Assembly (NCBI GenBank): GCA_903904805.1
Contig: CAIVDX010000662.1
Span: 1 to 9,739 of the forward strand
From: an uncultured Rhodospirillales bacterium
GTDB taxonomy: Bacteria; Pseudomonadota; Alphaproteobacteria; Acetobacterales; Acetobacteraceae
Direction: 5' to 3'
Length of the DNA stretch: 9,739 nucleotides
Positions 1 to 6,188 of the stretch are shown here, in pieces. The notes beneath the pieces were generated by a model. That model was given only the letters and a program-made list of their open reading frames with translations. It searched no databases and was not told where the DNA came from. How positions within the stretch are numbered: position 1 is the first letter of the stretch; every line of letters begins with the position of its first letter. The position numbers and the translations under genes were made by a program.

Positions 1-200
1 AAGGGCAACAATGCCTCCAGCAGGCCGAGCCCACGCAGCACCTTCACCGCGTTCGGCCCCAGCTGAAGCCCAGCCCCTACCTCGCCCAGCTCCGCCGCGC
101 GCTCGACCACGCTCACCTCGACACCGCGCTGCAGCAGCGCCCCTGCCGCTGTCAGCCCGCCAATGCCAGCCCCGATCACCAGCACGCGCTTGCGTCGCAT
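1..200 (-). CDS. FAD-dependent monooxygenase (salicylate hydroxylase-like), N-terminal fragment
   Basis: The first 66 codons of a leftward gene that leaves the window. Seen: the protein begins MRRKRVLVIGAGIGGLTAA, a Rossmann beta-alpha-beta start with the GxGxxG dinucleotide-binding motif at residues 10-15. An acidic residue, E33, ends the second strand (VSVVER) where the ribose of FAD is normally held, and a GAGLQLGPNAVKVL segment follows at 42-55. That last segment is typical of class A flavoprotein hydroxylases such as salicylate, 3-hydroxybenzoate and 6-hydroxynicotinate hydroxylases, which use NAD(P)H and O2 to hydroxylate an aromatic ring in the cytoplasm. The ATG at 200-198 has a G-rich ribosome-binding site (six G at 209-204) three bases upstream of it. 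The gene is divergent from the binding protein at 353, so both may serve one pathway. The substrate-binding half lies outside the window, so the substrate is unknown. The family is confident; the exact activity is not. Confidence 0.88.
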   Translation of the reverse strand, partial: MRRKRVLVIGAGIGGLTAAGALLQRGVEVSVVERAAELGEVGAGLQLGPNAVKVLRGLGLLEALLP

Positions 201-324
201 GATCCCCCCGATCCGAATTCTTCCCCGCGCGACGATACACGCCGCTCCCCGCCGCTCCAAACCGCGCGCCACGCAGGCAGACTTGCCGGACGCAAACAAG
301 CGCGCCACTCTTCATAAAAGGGGG

Positions 325-342
325 CCTCCGCCGGGCGGGGGA
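325..342 (+). promoter_or_regulatory. Ribosome-binding site of the 353 gene inside a GC hairpin
   Basis: The bases CCTCCGC (325-331) can pair with GCGGGGG (335-341) across a three-base loop, including one U-G pair. The 3' arm contains the G-rich Shine-Dalgarno candidate GGGGGA (337-342), ten bases before the ATG at 353. If the hairpin forms in the mRNA, the ribosome-binding site would be masked. The pairing is seen in the sequence; a regulatory role is inference, because G-rich leaders easily make chance hairpins. Confidence 0.4.
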
Positions 343-352
343 ATATCGACAC

Positions 353-1378
353 ATGACCGTCACACCGATCCGCCGCCGCACCCTGCCCACAATGCTTGGC
401 GCCGCACTCCTCGCCCCTCACATCGCTCGCGCCGCCGAGGAAATCACCGTCGGCACCACCGCCTCTGTCAGCGACGTGATGATCTTCATCGCCGACGCGC
501 TGGGCTATTTCCGTGACGAAGGCCTCGCGGTGCGCATCCTGCCGTTCAATTCCGCCGCCAACATGGTCGCCCCGCTGGGCGCTGGACAGCTTGATGTCGG
601 CGCCGGCTCAGCGTCGGCCGGCCTCTACAACGCGGTGGCGCGCGGCATCAAAATCCGCATCGTCGCTGACAAATCCTCCTCCCAGCCAGGCTACGGCGCC
701 AACAAGGTGATCATCCGCACCGACCTTGTCGCCTCCGGCCGCTTCACCGGCCCGGCCTCGCTGAAGGGCATGAAGATCGCCATGAACGGCGCCGGGGTCA
801 GCAACACCGCCACCCTCAACACCGTGCTCACAGGTGCCGGCCTCACCTATGACGACGTCACCACCGTTGATATGTCCTTCCCCGATCATCTGATCGCGCT
901 GCAGAACAAATCGGTTGACGCCAGCGTCTCCACCGAGCCCACCGCCACCGCGTCGATCCATGCCGGGGCGGGGAGGCTCTACAAGGCCGACGATGAGATC
1001 GATCCCGGCCATCAGATCGCGGTGCTGCTCTATTCTGAGGATTTCGCCCGTCGCACCGCCCAGGCCACCGCCTTCATGCGCGCCTATCTGCGCTCCGTAC
1101 GTTTCTATAATCGCGCCCTGAAGAACAGCGCCTTCGCGGGCGAAACCGCCGACGACGTGATCGACATCATCACCCGCTACACCCCGCTGAAGGACAAGGC
1201 GGTGCTGCGCGAGATCACCCCCACCGGCTGTGACCCCTCAGGGCGCGTGAACACCGCCAGCCTGCAGCGCGACCTTGATTTCTACGCAGCCCGTGGCCTG
1301 GTTCCCAACAAGCCCGCCTTGAGCCAGATCATCGACAATGAGTTCATCACGCGCGCCGATGCCTCCGCATCGCGCTGA
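353..1378 (+). CDS. ABC transporter substrate-binding protein, NMT1/SsuA-like (copy 1)
   Basis: A 341-residue exported solute-binding protein of the NMT1/THI5/SsuA type (nitrate/sulfonate/taurine-like importers), of usual length for the family. Residues 1-28 are a signal peptide: a basic start with three consecutive arginines (R7-R9, RRRTL), a hydrophobic stretch, and an ARA-AEE type cleavage site near 27-28. The arginines make a Tat route possible, although the canonical RRxFLK is not complete. The mature part has the family pattern: EEITVGTT at the start, LGYFRDEGL near 50-58, a conserved FNSAANMVAPLG block from residue 65, LKGMKIA, and an RAYLRSVRFYN helix near the C-terminus. Residues 65-106 match 32 of 42 positions of the second binding protein at 5001-6032, so the two are paralogues. 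The LLM monooxygenase starts 62 bases downstream, probably in the same transcript. No permease or ATPase gene is in the window. The ligand is unknown; an organosulfur or aromatic/heterocyclic compound is a guess from the neighbours. Confidence 0.9.
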   Translation: MTVTPIRRRTLPTMLGAALLAPHIARAAEEITVGTTASVSDVMIFIADALGYFRDEGLAVRILPFNSAANMVAPLGAGQLDVGAGSASAGLYNAVARGIKIRIVADKSSSQPGYGANKVIIRTDLVASGRFTGPASLKGMKIAMNGAGVSNTATLNTVLTGAGLTYDDVTTVDMSFPDHLIALQNKSVDASVSTEPTATASIHAGAGRLYKADDEIDPGHQIAVLLYSEDFARRTAQATAFMRAYLRSVRFYNRALKNSAFAGETADDVIDIITRYTPLKDKAVLREITPTGCDPSGRVNTASLQRDLDFYAARGLVPNKPALSQIIDNEFITRADASASR

Positions 1379-1440
1379 CTTGAACCGGCGCACGCGGGTG
1401 CTACACAGCAACAAAACCGCCAGGCACGGGAGGCCCGATC

Positions 1441-2580
1441 ATGCTTGAAACCGTCAGCTCCATGCGCAACCGCATGGACATGTACAACGACAACACCCTG
1501 AAGATCGGCCTGTTCGGCGCCAACTGCTCGGCGGGCCGCTCCGCCACCCTGGTTCCCGAACGCTGGTCCGCCAGCTGGTCCGATTGCCTGAAACTCGCGA
1601 AAATGGCAGACGCCGCCGGCATCGATTTCCTGCTGCCGATCGGCCGCTGGAAAGGCTATGGCGGTGAAACCGATTTCCACGGCACCACGCTCGAGACCGT
1701 CACCTGGGCCGCCGGCCTGCTCGCCGCCACCGAACGCGTCACCGTGTTCGGCACCGTGCACGCTCCCCTCTTCCACCCGCTGATCGCGGCGAAAGAGTTC
1801 GTCACCGCCGACCATATCGGCCAGGGCCGCTTCGGGCTGAACATCGTCTGCGGCTGGAACGAAGGCGAGTTCGAGATGTTCGGCGTGCAGCAGCGCGACC
1901 ATGAGCGCCGCTACGAATACGCCCAGGAATGGATCGATATCGTCAAGGCCGCATGGACCGAGAGCGGAGATTTCGATGTATATGGCAAATATTTCGACTT
2001 GAAGAAGGCACGCGCCTTCCCCAAGCCTTATGGAACCTCGCGCCCACTGATCATGAATGCCGGCTCGTCTGACGTCGGCAAAGCCTTCGCCATGCGCAAC
2101 TGCGACGCCTTCTTCACCGCCACCGACGCCTCACGCCTGTCGGTCGACAACACCGCCAAACGCGTCGCCGAGGTGAAGGCCGAAGGTGCGAAACTCGGTC
2201 GCGAGATCGAGGTCTTCACCGTCGGCCAGGTCGTCTGCCGCAAAACCAAGGCCGAAGCCGACGAGTATTATCAGCACGCCATTATCGACAACGCAGACTG
2301 GGGCGCGGTGGAGGAAATGCTCGCGCTGAAAAACATCACCCGCGAAACAGTGCCAATGGACGAATTCCTGGCAAAACGAAAATATTATGCCGGACACGGC
2401 ATCGGCGGCTACCCCTTCGTCGGCACACCCGACTCGATCGCCGCAGAGCTCGGCTCGCTGTCGCGCGCGGGTGTACGCGGGATCGCGGTATCGTTCGTGA
2501 ATTATCTGGAGGAATTTCCGCTGTTCCGCGACGAGGTTCTGCCTCGGCTGCAGGATATGGGGATCAGGGCGAAGAACTAA
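1441..2580 (+). CDS. LLM-class flavin-dependent monooxygenase (RutA/SfnG/SsuD-like)
   Basis: A 379-residue luciferase-like monooxygenase. Family members are TIM-barrel proteins that use reduced FMN from a separate reductase, and O2, to oxidise sulfonates, sulfones, pyrimidine rings or similar small molecules in the cytoplasm. Seen: KIGLFGANCSAG near residues 21-32, IGRWKGYGGETDFHG at 67-81, the highly typical GRFGLNIVCGWNEGEFEMFG segment at 129-148, and RPLIMNAGSSDVGKAFA at 201-217, a phosphate-binding region of the fold. Overall order and spacing are closest to RutA-type pyrimidine oxygenases as I remember them, with SfnG/SsuD-like proteins as alternatives. The ATG at 1441 is preferred because GGGAGG lies at 1428-1433, seven bases upstream; in-frame ATGs at 1462, 1474 and 1480 have no better site. 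The rest of a rut operon (rutB-F) is absent, so I do not call it rutA. No flavin reductase is present in the window. Confidence 0.9.
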   Translation: MLETVSSMRNRMDMYNDNTLKIGLFGANCSAGRSATLVPERWSASWSDCLKLAKMADAAGIDFLLPIGRWKGYGGETDFHGTTLETVTWAAGLLAATERVTVFGTVHAPLFHPLIAAKEFVTADHIGQGRFGLNIVCGWNEGEFEMFGVQQRDHERRYEYAQEWIDIVKAAWTESGDFDVYGKYFDLKKARAFPKPYGTSRPLIMNAGSSDVGKAFAMRNCDAFFTATDASRLSVDNTAKRVAEVKAEGAKLGREIEVFTVGQVVCRKTKAEADEYYQHAIIDNADWGAVEEMLALKNITRETVPMDEFLAKRKYYAGHGIGGYPFVGTPDSIAAELGSLSRAGVRGIAVSFVNYLEEFPLFRDEVLPRLQDMGIRAKN

Positions 2581-2585
2581 GCAAG

Positions 2586-2608
2586 CGCTTTTTTTGAAAA
2601 AAAGAAGC
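2586..2608. terminator. T7-G-A7 hairpin / intergenic repeat, copy 1
   Basis: Five bases after the LLM stop codon, C-T7-G-A7-G (2588-2604) forms a near-perfect A/T hairpin followed by AAGC and an A-rich stretch. A very similar element follows the next gene (4974-5000). The position fits a transcription terminator, although the stem is almost entirely A-U, unlike a classical GC-stem terminator. I associate T(n)GA(n)GAAGC elements with Acetobacteraceae intergenic regions, from memory. It would uncouple the molybdenum-enzyme gene from the gene before it. Confidence 0.5.
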
Positions 2609-2639
2609 AAAAAACTTTTACCAGTTTGGACCGAAAAAC

Positions 2640-4961
2640 ATGGGTGAGTTTGGGGTTGGGCAGCCGGTACCGCGCAGTGAGGATCCCAGACTGCTGCGTG
2701 GGCAAGGGCGATATGTAGACGATATCACGCTGCCGAACATGGCGTTCGCACATATCCTGCGCTCACCGATGCCGCACGCGCGCATCACCGCGATCGACAC
2801 AGGCGCAGCCGAAACGATGCCGGGCGTACTCGCCGTCATCACCGGCCAGCACTGGAAAAACTCCGGCTTCGGCGGTCTGCCGATCGGCCCGGGTCCGAAA
2901 CGGCGCGATGGCTCGCCGATGCACAAGGCGCACTACACGCCCATCGCCGCCGACATCGTCCGCTGGATCGGCGACCCCGTCGCCATGGTCGTCGCCACCA
3001 CCCGCGCCCAGGCGATGGACGCCGCGGAACTGATCACCGTGGAATATGATCCCCTGCCCGCCGTCACCGACGCGCGCGACGCCATCGCCCCCGGCGCCCC
3101 ACCGGTATGGGACGACTGCCCCGACAACATCCCCTTCATCTACACTGCCGGCGACGAGCAAAAAACCAACGAGGCCTTCAGCTCGGCCCCCCACATCCTC
3201 CGCCAGGAATTCGTGATCAACCGCGTCACCGCCGCCACGATGGAACCGCGCGGCTGCATCGGCGCCTACAATGCAGCGGAAGATCATTACACCATCTACA
3301 ACACCCTGCAGCGCACCCATGCCTTCCGAGAGGAACTCGCACGCGACGTGCTGAACATCCCCGAAAGCCGCGTGCGCGTCGTCTGCGGCGACATCGGCGG
3401 CAGCTTCGGCATGAAATCGCCCGTCTATAACGAACCCGCTTTGGTTCTGCTCGCGGCCAAACTGGTCGGTCGCCCGGTGAAATGGACCTCCACCCGCTCG
3501 GAATCCTTCGTCGCCGACGCCCAGGCGCGCGACAACATCACCACGGCGGAACTCGCGCTCGACGACGCCGGCAGCTTCCTCGCCCTGCGCGTGAAAACCC
3601 TCGCAAATATCGGCGCCTATCCGCAATCCGCCGCCACCGCCTTCACCGGCAATGCCGGCACACTCGCCGGTGTCTATCGCACCCCGCACTGCCATGTGGA
3701 CATCACCGGCGTGTTCACCCACACCAATCCGGTGCGCCCCTTCCGCGGCAATGGCCGTCCAGAGGCCGCGTACGTCATTGAACGCATGGTCGATCTCGCC
3801 GCCCTGCAGTTGGGCCTGCCAGCCGACGAGATTCGCCGCCGCAACATGATCCCGCAGATTGGCACACCCTACAAAACCGGCCTCACCTTCACCTACGATT
3901 CCGGCAACTTCCCTGAGAATCTCGAGATGGTTCTCGCCAATGCCGGTGCATCCAACTTCCCCGCGCGCCGCGCCGAAGCACGCGCCCGCGGCAGGCTGCG
4001 CGGCCTGGGCATGTCCAACACAATCGAAAAAGCCGCCGGCGCCAGCTACGAAGGTGCCGAGATCCGGTTTGATCGCTCAGGTGGCGTTCGCCTACTCAGC
4101 GGCGCGATCACCCAGGGACAAGGCCACGAGACCATCTTCAAGCAGATCCTGTTCGATATGTTGGGTCTGCCGCCTGACGAGATCCAGTATGTGCAGGGTG
4201 ATACCGACCAGGTTTTCTTCGGCGAAGGTACCGGAAGCTCCCGCACAGCCACGCTCGGCGGTGCCGCTGTGAAGCTCGCCGCCGAGCGCATCCTCATCAA
4301 GGCCCACAAGATCGCGGCGCATAATCTCGCCGTGCCGGAAACCGATCTGAACTTCAGCGGCGGCGTGTTTGCCTCACCCGCGACCAACAGAACGCTAAGC
4401 ATCCAGGAAGTCGCACAACTCGCCGCCAACCCCGCGAAGCTGCCCGCCGACATGGATCCCGGCCTGATCGCAACCGCGGTCTATGCCTCCGATGTTCCCA
4501 ACTTCCCCAACGGTGCGCATGTCTGCGAGCTGGAGATCGACCCAGAGACCGGTGTGGTTGAGATTGTCGGCTACAACGTGATCGACGATGTCGGCACTGT
4601 GCTCAATCCACTTCTGGTCTATGGCCAGGTCATGGGCGGCGTGGCGCAGGGCGTGGGTCAGGCGCTGATGGAATCCATCGTGTTCGAGCCCGGCTCAGGC
4701 CAGTTGCTGACCGGCTCGTTCATGGACTACGCGATGCCTAGGGCAGACACGCTGTGTTCGATCGAGGTCCATTCCAACCCGGCACCGACCCTGTCGAATC
4801 CGCTGGGCGTCAAAGGCGCCGGAGAGGCCGGCTGTGTCGGAGCCCTCCCCGCCGTCGTCAACGCCCTCGTCGATGCGTTATCGCCATTGGGGGTCAAGCA
4901 CGTCCCAATGCCGGCAACTCCGGAGGCGTTGTGGCGCACAATCCATTCCGCATCAAAATGA
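2640..4961 (+). CDS. Xanthine dehydrogenase family molybdopterin-binding subunit (CoxL-like)
   Basis: A 773-residue large subunit of a molybdenum hydroxylase (xanthine oxidase/CO dehydrogenase large-subunit superfamily), full length for the family. It starts with the diagnostic EDPRLLRGQGRYVDD (residues 14-28). It continues with GGSFGMK (253-259), RPFRGNGRPEA (366-376, the loop over the active site), TQGQGHET (491-498), and KGAGEAGC (725-732), in which E729 aligns with the catalytic base glutamate of the superfamily. These enzymes hydroxylate aldehydes, purines or N-heteroaromatic rings with water-derived oxygen. Genuine CO dehydrogenase is unlikely, because the AYxCSFR active-site loop of CoxL is replaced by PFRGNGR. 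Normally this subunit works with FAD (CoxM-like) and 2Fe-2S (CoxS-like) subunits; neither is beside it here. There is no signal peptide. The ribosome-binding site is weak (GGA at 2628-2630), but the family N-terminus supports this start. It converges with the gene ending at 5001. Confidence 0.93.
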   Translation: MGEFGVGQPVPRSEDPRLLRGQGRYVDDITLPNMAFAHILRSPMPHARITAIDTGAAETMPGVLAVITGQHWKNSGFGGLPIGPGPKRRDGSPMHKAHYTPIAADIVRWIGDPVAMVVATTRAQAMDAAELITVEYDPLPAVTDARDAIAPGAPPVWDDCPDNIPFIYTAGDEQKTNEAFSSAPHILRQEFVINRVTAATMEPRGCIGAYNAAEDHYTIYNTLQRTHAFREELARDVLNIPESRVRVVCGDIGGSFGMKSPVYNEPALVLLAAKLVGRPVKWTSTRSESFVADAQARDNITTAELALDDAGSFLALRVKTLANIGAYPQSAATAFTGNAGTLAGVYRTPHCHVDITGVFTHTNPVRPFRGNGRPEAAYVIERMVDLAALQLGLPADEIRRRNMIPQIGTPYKTGLTFTYDSGNFPENLEMVLANAGASNFPARRAEARARGRLRGLGMSNTIEKAAGASYEGAEIRFDRSGGVRLLSGAITQGQGHETIFKQILFDMLGLPPDEIQYVQGDTDQVFFGEGTGSSRTATLGGAAVKLAAERILIKAHKIAAHNLAVPETDLNFSGGVFASPATNRTLSIQEVAQLAANPAKLPADMDPGLIATAVYASDVPNFPNGAHVCELEIDPETGVVEIVGYNVIDDVGTVLNPLLVYGQVMGGVAQGVGQALMESIVFEPGSGQLLTGSFMDYAMPRADTLCSIEVHSNPAPTLSNPLGVKGAGEAGCVGALPAVVNALVDALSPLGVKHVPMPATPEALWRTIHSASK

Positions 4962-4973
4962 CAAAAGCTAGAT

Positions 4974-5000
4974 GCGTCTTTTTTTTGAAAAAGGAAGCGC
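4974..5000. terminator. T8-G-A5 hairpin between convergent genes, copy 2
   Basis: The 39 bases between two converging stop codons contain GCGTC, T8, G, A5, GGAAGCGC. GCG (4974-4976) pairs with CGC (4998-5000), and the T run pairs with the A/G run (with U-G pairs and one mismatch), giving a hairpin usable on either strand. It directly abuts the minus-strand stop codon and lies 12 bases past the plus-strand one, fitting a shared bidirectional terminator. The core matches copy 1 at 2586-2608. Confidence 0.6.
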
Positions 5001-6032
5001 TTACTTCTTTGGCGTGTAAGGACCAAGTTCCGCCGCAGCCTGTTTTACAAAGGTCAGATTCACCGCCTTGTCCAGTGTGATCGCCCCATTGATCCAGCCC
5101 TGGCTCTTGTAGAAGTCAAAGTCCTTCTGCAGGCTTTTCTGGTTCGGGATGCCATCGGGATCGCACCCCTGCGGTGAGATCGAGCGGTAGACTTTCGGAT
5201 CCTTGATGTTGGTCGTGCGGGTCAGAATGGCCACAACCTCATCGGCATTCGGCCCCTCGATTTTCCCGTTCGCCAGCGCATCGTTATAGAAGCGGATCGC
5301 CTTCACATAGGCCCGCATGAACCGCCGTGCCTCGTCGGGATGGTTGGTGATGAAGTCGCCCGAATAGAGAATGGTCGAGGCAACGTGATACGGGTCGAAT
5401 TTGTCTTCCGAGGTGATGCGCGTGGCAAAGCCGGCATCCTCGGCCTGCGTCGCGGATGGCTCGGCGGTGAGCGCGGCATCCACCTTACCGGTGCCCAAAG
5501 CGACGATGTGATCGGGATAGCCCAGATACACCGGCTCGATATCGGAGAACTGCGCGCCACCGGTGCGCAGGAAGCTGTCCAGCATCGCCGTCGAGCTCGC
5601 CCCGACCGCGGTCAGTGCCACCTTCATCCCCTTGAGATCCGCGGGCGCGTGATATTTGCCGCCATCCACCAGCGCCTTGCGCACCAGCAGGATGTTGTGC
5701 CCATAGCCCGGCGGCGCCGAACCGCCGTCGGCGACGATCTGGATCGCCACCCCGCGCGCCACCGCGTTATACAAACCCGCTGTCGCCGAGCCCGATCCCA
5801 CCGACAGCTCGCCAATTCCCAACGGCGCGATCATCTGCGCGGCTGAATTGAACTGGGTGGTGCTGACCGAAAGCCCCTCGGCGGCGAAATAGCCCTGATC
5901 GATGGCGATATAGATGCCAACGTCGCTGCTGGTGTTCGAGGTCCCTGCCTTCACCACGAAGGGGTCGGCGCCAGCCCCCCCGCTCCAGAACAGCATGGCG
6001 GCCAGCAGGCCGGTTTGGCGCAGTGTCGGCAT
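5001..6032 (-). CDS. ABC transporter substrate-binding protein, NMT1/SsuA-like (copy 2)
   Basis: A 343-residue exported binding protein paralogous to the one at 353-1378. The start at 6032 (MPTLRQTGLL) is chosen because it opens a clean Sec signal peptide (hydrophobic residues 8-20, cleavage AGA-DP after residue 22) and has a GGGGGGA ribosome-binding site (6043-6037) upstream. The reading frame stays open for another 589 codons, but only as antisense of the helicase gene. The mature protein shows the NMT1-like pattern: DQGYFAAEGL near 45-54, FNSAAQMIAPLG from 61, AGLYNAVARG, LKGMKVALT, RAYVKAIRFYNDAL, and a C-terminal GCDPDG..N..SLQKDFDFY block. Both paralogues share GCDP.G..N..SLQ.D.DFY, suggesting a common ligand class. 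The protein would deliver a small organic ligand to an inner-membrane ABC importer encoded elsewhere. It is divergent from the helicase and convergent with the molybdenum enzyme gene. The ligand is unknown. Confidence 0.9.
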   Translation of the reverse strand: MPTLRQTGLLAAMLFWSGGAGADPFVVKAGTSNTSSDVGIYIAIDQGYFAAEGLSVSTTQFNSAAQMIAPLGIGELSVGSGSATAGLYNAVARGVAIQIVADGGSAPPGYGHNILLVRKALVDGGKYHAPADLKGMKVALTAVGASSTAMLDSFLRTGGAQFSDIEPVYLGYPDHIVALGTGKVDAALTAEPSATQAEDAGFATRITSEDKFDPYHVASTILYSGDFITNHPDEARRFMRAYVKAIRFYNDALANGKIEGPNADEVVAILTRTTNIKDPKVYRSISPQGCDPDGIPNQKSLQKDFDFYKSQGWINGAITLDKAVNLTFVKQAAAELGPYTPKK

Positions 6033-6056
6033 CAGATCCCCCCGAGTTCGGCCCGC

Positions 6057-6085
6057 CTCACAGGGCGGTTGAAGCCGGTTATACT
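6057..6085 (+). promoter_or_regulatory. Candidate sigma-70 promoter for the helicase gene
   Basis: CTCACA (6057-6062, 4 of 6 to TTGACA), a 17-base spacer, and TATACT (6080-6085, 5 of 6 to TATAAT). Transcription would start near 6092, leaving a leader of about 97 bases before the 6189 start. Matches are by eye only. Confidence 0.4.
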
Positions 6086-6105
6086 CACCCCATTCGCGCC
6101 GACAA
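6078..6105 (-). promoter_or_regulatory. Candidate sigma-70 promoter for the 6032 binding-protein gene
   Basis: Read on the minus strand: TTGTCG (6105-6100, 4 of 6), a 16-base spacer, and TATAAC (6083-6078, 5 of 6). It would start transcripts near 6071, about 39 bases before the ATG at 6032. Its -10 box overlaps that of the plus-strand candidate on four base pairs. Confidence 0.35.
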
Positions 6106-6188
6106 CCGGGCGGACCCGTGCGGTGGGCACCAATCTGCCATCCTGCGCGCCCGCTATCCCCGCACGTCCGACGGAGGCAGATAGCGCC

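Noticed and set aside
232..260. A minus-strand promoter for the flavoprotein gene (TTGGAG, 17 bases, TATCGT)
   Set aside because: Spacing is good, but the boxes match only 3 of 6 and 4 of 6, so it is too weak to list.
163..516. A plus-strand frame across the divergent intergenic region
   Set aside because: It overlaps the signal-peptide start of the 353 gene and the start of the minus-strand flavoprotein, and its sequence is Arg/Pro/His-rich noise.
1380..1407. A promoter for the LLM gene (TTGAAC, 16 bases, TACACA)
   Set aside because: The -10 matches only 3 of 6, and the 62-base gap is equally consistent with co-transcription from the upstream gene.
1282..1902. A 206-codon minus-strand reading frame
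   Set aside because: It spans the end of the binding-protein gene and the start of the LLM gene on the opposite strand. No domain is seen, so it is a shadow frame.
2763..3722. A 319-codon minus-strand reading frame
   Set aside because: It lies inside the molybdenum-subunit gene, has Gly/Ala/Asp-rich composition without a recognisable domain, and is explained by GC-biased third positions.
2640..4961. Identification as aerobic carbon monoxide dehydrogenase large subunit
   Set aside because: The AYxCSFR loop that marks true CoxL is absent (PFRGNGR instead), and no coxM/coxS genes are adjacent.
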